In this document: positions 57,747 to 64,000 of the stretch, piece after piece | Numbering within the stretch: the first letter of the stretch is position 1 | Layout: the number at the start of each line of letters is the position of its first letter | Origin: Pleurodeles waltl | Taxonomy: Eukaryota; Chordata; Amphibia; Caudata; Salamandridae | Assembly (NCBI RefSeq): GCF_031143425.1 | Contig: NC_090438.1 | Coordinates: 754,443,823-754,507,822, forward strand | Length of the DNA: 64,000 nt | Reading direction: 5' to 3' | Made by a program: the position numbers and the translations under genes | The notes under the pieces: generated by a model | Told to the model about the DNA's origin: nothing | Databases searched by the model: none | What the model saw: only the letters and a program-made list of their open reading frames with translations

Positions 57747-58879
57747 TTTGCTCTGCATTGAGCTTGGGGTAGTTTTGACTGATCCGCTCATGAATAACTG
57801 CTAAGCAATCCATCATCTTCCATTGCCCAGTCTAATAATAAACTGTGTATGACTGTACCCTAGAGCAAGCAACTTTCACCAGTTGGATGGGTTCAATACA
57901 TGTATGTTAAAAAAGACAAGTAACGGGGATGAACTCTGCAGCACCATGCAATGAACTGTGGTCTTCATAACCTTTAAAAGGGGAATTAAAAATGTCTTGA
58001 ATTTTTGCCCACAGGCACCCTCAACATGTCCGCAGTCCCTTCATATGTTACCCTCCCTGGTTCTCTGAAGCCCCAAGAGACACCTAGCCACCCCGGGGGA
58101 CCTATACATATCCATCACATTCCTCCTCTCAACGCTCAGACTAATAGCTGGTCCTCAAAGACACTCAGGTCTGCCCTTCCGGCTACGATAACTCCTTAAA
58201 TCACCTCGACTGTCTTTTTTACAGATTTTAACCCACCCCTGGAGAGCACCTCTGATAGTTCTCAGACCCTCACTTTGATTCCTAAGAGTGCCTCTGGCCC
58301 TCTGCTGTGGCACTCCAAGCCCTTGTGATCCCCACTAATCTCACAGAGCCCTTTTCCCAGCCCTCGCATTCTAGGTGACTTTATATCAGCATAGATTTAG
58401 CTCCTCAGGTCATGGTGTACCTGCTGTCTGTGCAGCCAAGTGCCTCACTGATCCGAAATTCCTAGGGCACCGGTCTGCTTAAAGCAAAATCCACTCTTCA
58501 TAATTTGCCCAATGAAAAGGATTTTCAGCATTGCAGGAACCATTTTACATGTAACTTGTTACCACCATGTTCCATTTTAGTAGCAATGCTAATTAATGTC
58601 CTTCTGAGTACTTTGTGTAACCTGCAGGTCACAGTTTCAAACTTTTAACATAATTGATAGTTTTTTGCTGTTAATTTATAGCACTCGCATCAAGAGGCCA
58701 CCTCTGAGCAAGTATAAAGCACTTACAAGCATCGCAAACCTCTGAGTTCTTTGCATGTAAAGTTGCAATTGCCTCATAGAGTACTTTCCATAATGCATCA
58801 CAAATGAGTTTATTTGACGTGACACAACATCACTGTTAGCATGTGATGCAAATATAAAAGGTAAAAATATTGCATAACT
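57747..58879. other. No recognisable feature
   Basis: The 58005-58380 part is C-rich with a Pro/Ser-rich short frame and a splice-acceptor-like TTTTTGCCCACAG just before it, but no domain. The rest is AT-rich. Confidence 0.4.
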
Positions 58880-60250
58880 TCTTGACCCCTTCGTTGCTAG
58901 GCTTTCCCCCTCCTGTGCTAAGCCCTTTTTGGCTTTTTGGGGTTGTTCAGTCTTCCCCATAACATTTCGTCCACATAATGTATCCACACCAAATTTATGT
59001 CCATTTTTTTCCAGCATCCTAGGATTCTAAAGGTACCCAGGGTTTGTGGGTTCCCCTACAGGGGACCAAGAAAATGGGCAAAATATATCTAATTGTTGAG
59101 TTTTTTGGTAAAAATGGGGGAAAAGTGCTGCAGAAGAAAGTGTCTGTTGTTTCCCTGCAAATAGCATCAACAAAGGGTTTTGGTGCTAAAATCACCATCT
59201 TCCCAGCTTTCAGGAATGGACAGATTTGAATCCGAAAAACAGATTTTCAACACTGTTTTGGCATTTTTCTGCAACATAGTCCATTTTTCCTATTTTTTTG
59301 TGCTTTAAACCTCCTTCCAGTTAATGGTGGAAATGGGTGTGAAAGCAATGGTGGATCCTGGAAAGCTATACATTTCTGAAAGAGTAGACAAAATTCTGAA
59401 TCCAGCAAGGGGTCATTTGTATAACTCTTTTAAGGGTTTCCTATCGAAAGTACAAGTTGAAATACAAAAATAGTGAAATTCAGTTGAAGAAAACAGCCAT
59501 TTGTGTCTACATTTTCATCTGTAACTTTTTCAAACTATGGCAGATTTCCAAAAGCAATATACCATTACGTCCGCTGGTCCCTTCTGGTTGCTGGGATATA
59601 TAGGACTTGTAGGCTCACCAAGAACCCGAGGTACCTAGAGCCAATAACCGAGCTGCACTTTGCAATGGTTTTTCATTGTGCACCGGGTATACAGCCATTC
59701 ATATGGTAAAATATAGATAGTGACAAGTAAGTTTTAAGGAATCCAATGTGTTTCTGAAATGGGCACAAGATATGGAGTTTAGAAGCAGGGGTGATTTGCA
59801 CATCTCTGATTTTGTGAGTACCCAAACGAGCATGTGAATTGGAGGTTATTTGGTAGTAGCACTTGTTCTACTATTCCCTTACGCCTCCCAATAAAATTGG
59901 TGCCTCACTTGTATGGTTAGGTCTGGTGCCCCCGACAGGAAACAGCCCAAAATGCAACATAGGTAAATACAATTTTTCCACTCAAAACTGACCTGGTTTT
60001 TCCAAAGTAGGTAAGTGTGGTTTTTGGGCCCAACCTCATTCGGCACTTAGGGAAACCTAGCAAACCTACACATTTTTAAAAACTAGACACTTAGGGGAAT
60101 CCCTTACAAACCACAAACTTTGACTAAAAGAAAACGTATTTTTGTCACATTTCTGTGATGGAAAGTTCTAGAGTCGGCACGGAGACACACATTTCTTTCC
60201 ACACAGCATTCTCCTAAGTCTTCTGATCAAAATGGTACCTCACTTGTGTC
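58880..60250 (-). repeat. Family C long repeat, copy 2 (inverted, with one array unit)
   Basis: The reverse complement matches 44800-45840 (58890-59930). The 59930-60250 part then matches the array unit of 42880-44790, including CAAACCTACACATTTTTAAA and CTAGACACTTAGGGGAATCCC. The order of the two parts is preserved, so both copies derive from the same parent element. Only about one array unit is present here against roughly five at 43-44.8 kb. Confidence 0.83.
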
Positions 60251-60257
60251 GGTAGGC

Positions 60258-60602
60258 CTAGTGCTCATGACAAGAAACGTCCAAAAACACAAATAGGATA
60301 CATAAAACATTTGCAAAGTTTTTTGCAAATGTGTCTTTTATTGTGTCTAATCCTTGGTCCTGTTTGTTCAGTGGGGAATTGGGTTTGCTATTTTTGGGAC
60401 TTCTGCCCTTATCTCTATGCGATACAGAAGGTTTATAATTTACAGTTTCAGTGGGTGTCTGTTTGAAGTTCAGAGGTTTTAGTTTTTGGGCCTTACTTCT
60501 GTCTCTTATTGTGTCTGATCCTTTGTCCTGTTTGTTCATTGGGGGATTGGGTGTATGGTTCTTTATTTTGTCCTTTTCATCATGGCGACTGAGTGTGGGC
60601 AT
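60258..60602 (-). other. Open frame over a direct duplication
   Basis: A 114-codon minus-strand frame is Lys/Asp/Asn-rich and contains a repeated motif (NPPMNKQDKGSDTIRD and NSPLNKQDQGLDTIKD). This comes from a ~50-bp direct duplication in the DNA (about 60338-60388 and 60506-60556). I do not recognise the protein. It may be part of a retroelement ORF extending to the possible Penelope-type motif at 61.57 kb, or simply noncoding. Confidence 0.3.
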
Positions 60603-61559
60603 TTTGTAGTAGTCCGCTATCTAAGATGTCAACTTCCGGGCAGGGCATGTTTTCAGCCTCTTTCTGGTGCATTGTGCCATTTGCTATATGGTTACCTGCC
60701 TAGACGCCATCCCATTGTACTTGTGTACCTCTGGAGTTGCCAGGTAAGGGATACCCTTTTATAGACAAATGGTCCCCGTGGGGGCTGTGGGAGCATCCTG
60801 GGCCCTACTGTGACTACGGGAGCTAACAGGCAGACTTTTGCTGCCTACAGATCTTGTAATATTTTTAATGTGGTTTTCTTGTTTTTCCCGTGTTTGTGTG
60901 GAAATTGCATGGGTATCATTCATCTTCCCCGAGCGGGGTATTTCTTGTATCCAGAGCAAATTCTTTAGATTGCCTTATTTCTCCAGTGATACGGATGTAT
61001 TTTTCCTCCCGTTTTCTATCGTAGGGGGTGTCTTGACGTGTGTAGATGTCTTGGTCTCATTACCCTTGTGATATAGGGTCTTTGTTTAACTTGTATCTTA
61101 TATGCCTATGTTTGATTTCTTTAGGATTGGTTCAGTCCCCTCTGCATCCTGGGGCCTTTGTGTTTATCAGCTTATTGTCTTTTCCCTAGAGTAGCCCGCA
61201 TATATTTTGTCACCCTGTGGATTTTCCTTTTGTGAATACTTTGGTGGCACTTTGCTATGCAGGTAAGTATTATCCTGCTTTGAAGTGACCATGTGTGAAA
61301 AGCATGACATCTGTTTTCCACTATCCAACACTAGGCGATTTGGAATATTAGGTGATGGCTCCTTCCATTCTTTTCTCCTCACAGTACACGGTTTCCCCAT
61401 CCTGGGGTTGTTTTATTGTTAATCTTCCATTTGGATTGTCCTCTTCATTAGAGCAGATAGAGCTGTGTATATAGAGTGGTTATGAGTTGTTTCTTCTATT
61501 TTTATGTTTTTGTTTATTAGATCAGATTTAGGTCACAGCTTTTTCCAGATATTTCTTCA
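60603..61559. other. No recognisable feature
   Basis: T/G-rich sequence without confident coding content on either strand. Confidence 0.4.
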
Positions 61560-61561
61560 TT

Positions 61562-61620
61562 CCATGCACCCTGAAGAAGGTGGCGTCTGCTGTGCGGCTC
61601 CACTGAAACATGCATCCGCA
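61562..61620 (+). ncRNA. Hammerhead-like motif of Penelope type (degenerate candidate)
   Basis: CTGAAGA (61571-61577) and GAAAC (61605-61609) stand where a hammerhead has CTGATGA and GAAA. Between them GTGG and CCAC can pair as the base of stem II. GAAAC is followed by ATGCAT-like self-complementary sequence, like the short palindromic stem III of Penelope-like element ribozymes that act as dimers. The core A in place of T weakens it, so it is probably inactive. It would mark a Penelope-like element remnant. No RT or GIY-YIG coding was recognised nearby. Confidence 0.3.
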
Positions 61621-62526
61621 TAACTTAGAGGATGAAAGGATCACTACTTGTACAATCATAAAAGAATGTGTAATTTATGTTGAATCAAGACTATGAATTC
61701 AGCTACTTGTTATGAGTTTGGCTGTTACAAAGATTGAAACGGATTATCATTGGTTAATTTGTATTGTAACTACGGAACTAAAGACAGCCTTAGTAACACT
61801 TAGTAAGTGACCTTATCATACCCCTGCCTGTTTGTTTTTAGAGTTGGTGGTGAAGTGTATGATTGTGTTTTTGAGGTATGCAGTGAGAGTACAAGTGCTT
61901 GAATGGGGGTGTGAGGGTATGTTTGTGGCCCACTTTTATGAATTGTTTTCTTGGGTGAAGTAAATTGATTTCGTATTGTATATATGTGTGTATACAAGGA
62001 AAACATTGTTTTTTTCATTTGGATTATTGTTGAATCAGATTTAATTTTCAATAAAATAGGTTAATGTTTATATTTCCCTCTTTTGCATTTATATTTCTCC
62101 CAATGAATAAATGTTAGCAATTATTATGTGGAAAATATTTAGTTTGTAGTTTTCTATGTTTCTTAACCCTGATTTTGCTGCCTTTGTATTCATCGGGTAT
62201 TTCAGGGGCCATGTGTTTTTTAAGTCAAAACAAGTTTCGTCCAGCACTTCTTGGATTTCTCCTCATCACTCTTGATGGGCACAGAATCGCCATCAGAGTC
62301 CACCTGATCTGAATGTTACAGAGTGTCACCCAAATGGGTAATGCAAGTTGGGGTTTACAACTGTGTTGCGCTGTTCATGATGATAGCTCACAGGAAAGTA
62401 AAATGTGAATTTTAATGAGAGAGGACTGTGAGCAGATATACAGAAGAGCGAGTGTCATCGGAAGATGTCAAAGCTATTGTTGCTTGGCTCTCCTCATGCA
62501 ACATTCTAAATAGACTTGAGAGAGTG
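61621..62526. other. No recognisable feature
   Basis: AT-rich sequence without coding or repeat signature. Confidence 0.4.
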
Positions 62527-63650
62527 CAGCTTATCCACTTAGAAATCAACATGTAATGTTTATGAACTAATGCATAATAATGCAGCATAGAAAATGTATT
62601 AATATATTTTTTCTAAACATGTGTTTGAAATGTGCCCACGGGGAGTGGCCGCCAATATATACAATGACTAATGGAACTGATTAATAATGATGAAATGTTA
62701 TGTTAGAGTATGATTTTGCACTAATAATAAAAGGTTATATGTTAAAGTTCTGCTAATAAATCGTTAGGTCTTAGTTAGCATGAATTGAGGCCTAGCTGCC
62801 TGGTTTCATATTAAATGTGTTTTTCTAACGTGCAGTGTGCTGACTTGCTGAAGGACATGAACTCGTATTTTTCCAAAGCTAGAAGAAGAATGTAACTGTA
62901 GTAGATCCGTTCTCATGAAATTCGACTTGCTTAGTGAAACATTCTTGCTGAATGCAACAGTGTAGACTACTCGCAGGTACAAAGTCGCCTGAACCGGTAC
63001 AGACAATGGAACTACTGACTGAAGATGCAAAGAAGACCACAAGAGTATAAAACCATACCGGACATTCTACCCGCTGAAGACGTCAATTATAAGGACCACT
63101 AAACTACGTGAGAACTGTTATGGGGTGACAAAATTAATGAAGTCATTGAAACCCTATTAGAGGGAGATAGTGGGGTGCTGACCCCAACCAATTAAAACAT
63201 AGGGGATTGTACCACAGAAAGGGGATAAAAACCCTTGACACAAGGAAATGAGTTAGTTGGGGAGATGCTATTGCGAATTTTGCTGTGACCCAGACACTTT
63301 GTTACTCTGCATAGAGACTTTGCTGTTTGGTTCTTCAAACCATCCTTGCCCTTATATGGCCCATTTACTCTTTACCTCCTTATGAGGGAAGTGCCCCTTT
63401 ACCCGACTGCTGAATTCCTGGCTGATGGCGAATCAACTGATGTTCTGAGGACGAAGACCGAACCTGTATGCTGACCCAATATGGAGGGTAACTATATGAC
63501 AATCAAATTGTAATTGTCTGTTTGCTTTTCCTTTCTAGGTACCAACTGCTTCTTTTGACAGAGACCCTAGATAGATGTTTTTCTAAATTGGTGTTGCTAA
63601 ATTGTTTTGCATGAAGCCCAACATGCCAATGTTAATTTGAGGTTAGTTGA
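62527..63650 (+). repeat. LTR-like repeat family B, copy 2
   Basis: Matches the reverse complement of 23443-24565 over about 1.1 kb. The plus strand has U3-like AT-rich sequence, AGGGGATAAAAACCC (TATA-like, about 63217-63232) and then R/U5-like pyrimidine-rich sequence. A gag-like frame starts just after it. This arrangement is why I call it a 5' LTR plus leader. The exact TG/CA limits and the primer-binding site could not be fixed. Confidence 0.7.
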
Positions 63651-63653
63651 GGG

Positions 63654-64000
63654 GTGCACATGAGGTCTACCGGAATGAAGGCACACCTCAAAGAAATACT
63701 GCAGAGTGCTCAAATTTGGGGCGCCTTAGAGAAATGGGAAGGCAGATGGGCAAAGAAGAGAGATAAAGAGAAATGTGATGGTCCGGAACCAAAGCAGGCT
63801 AAAGCCGCAACGGACACGGGGACAATAAAAATGTTACTAATGAGAGAAACAGCCGGAGGGGTTCTAGTCCATGTACCGTGATCTAGAGGTGACATTCTGT
63901 CATTCACAAATGACTATCCTAGGTTGAGGGAGAAGCCGATAGAGTGGTATCAGCAGACAGACAGATTTGTGAAGCTTGCGAAATGTCTCTGGGAGGACTT
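63654..64000 (+). pseudogene. ERV gag-like start, runs off the window
   Basis: One frame opens at 63654 and continues to the window end with a single TGA at 63879-63881. The first 75 codons are Lys/Glu-rich (matrix-like: WGALEKWEGRWAKKRDKEK). After the stop the frame reads SRGDILSFTNDYPRLREKP and WYQQTDRFVKLAKCLWED. A PWS-like junction followed by helical sequence of this kind resembles the start of capsid in gamma/epsilon-type Gag, and the TGA stands where Trp is expected. The lineage is inference. The rest of the provirus would lie to the right. Confidence 0.6.

Noticed and set aside
58005..58199. Splice-acceptor-like TTTTTGCCCACAG followed by a short Pro/Ser-rich frame as a host exon
   Set aside because: The frame is short, has no matching donor or neighbouring exon, and no recognisable domain.

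Overview
The window reads as intergenic or intronic DNA of a very large, repeat-rich vertebrate genome. A urodele amphibian (newt or salamander) fits best, because DIRS-like elements, Ty3/gypsy elements, foamy-like endogenous retrovirus (ERV) sequence, Tc1 elements and long degenerate dispersed repeats occur together with no recognisable host exon in 64 kb. That assignment is inference. I found no convincing host protein-coding gene, rRNA, tRNA or CRISPR array.

Layout. 1-6714: a DIRS-like tyrosine-recombinase retrotransposon (+), cut by the left window edge, with inverted terminal repeats, an internal complementary region and broken gag, RT/RNase H and recombinase frames. 6.7-13.4 kb: sparse sequence with several degenerate minisatellites and, at 11.0-12.05 kb, a minus-strand copy of a dispersed repeat called family A here. 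13387-18612: a complete Ty3/gypsy element (-) with two identical 185-bp LTRs and a CCGTC target duplication. Its single gag-pol frame has only two in-frame stops. 18.6-28 kb: mostly unrecognised, with a GC-rich foldback at 21.1-21.5 kb and a minus-strand LTR-like repeat (family B) at 23.44-24.57 kb. 28.25-31.3 kb: two pieces of L2/CR1-type LINE (-). 33.9-34.2 kb: a 71-bp GC-rich minisatellite.

34.9-46.9 kb: a decayed ERV (-) with LTR-like direct repeats at both ends and env, integrase, RNase H and RT remnants in retroviral order. It looks foamy-like. It is split at 41301 by a piggyBac-like block that begins at a TTAA with a cluster of near-perfect palindromes and includes a 382-bp tandem array. 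A gag-like frame at 45.75-46.34 kb lies on the opposite strand to pol. 47.4-50.04 kb: two more family A copies. 51.96-53.1 kb: a second, different DIRS RT/RNase H remnant. 56183-57744: a complete Tc1-like transposon with TA duplication, IR/DR ends and an uninterrupted 338-residue DD34E transposase. 58.9-60.25 kb: an inverted relative of the 42.9-45.84 kb block. 61.57 kb: a possible hammerhead-like motif of Penelope type. 62.53-64 kb: a plus-strand family B copy followed by a gag-like frame that runs off the window.

The elements do not form a pathway; they are nested and juxtaposed insertions of different ages. The freshest-looking are the gypsy element (identical LTRs) and the Tc1 element (open transposase).
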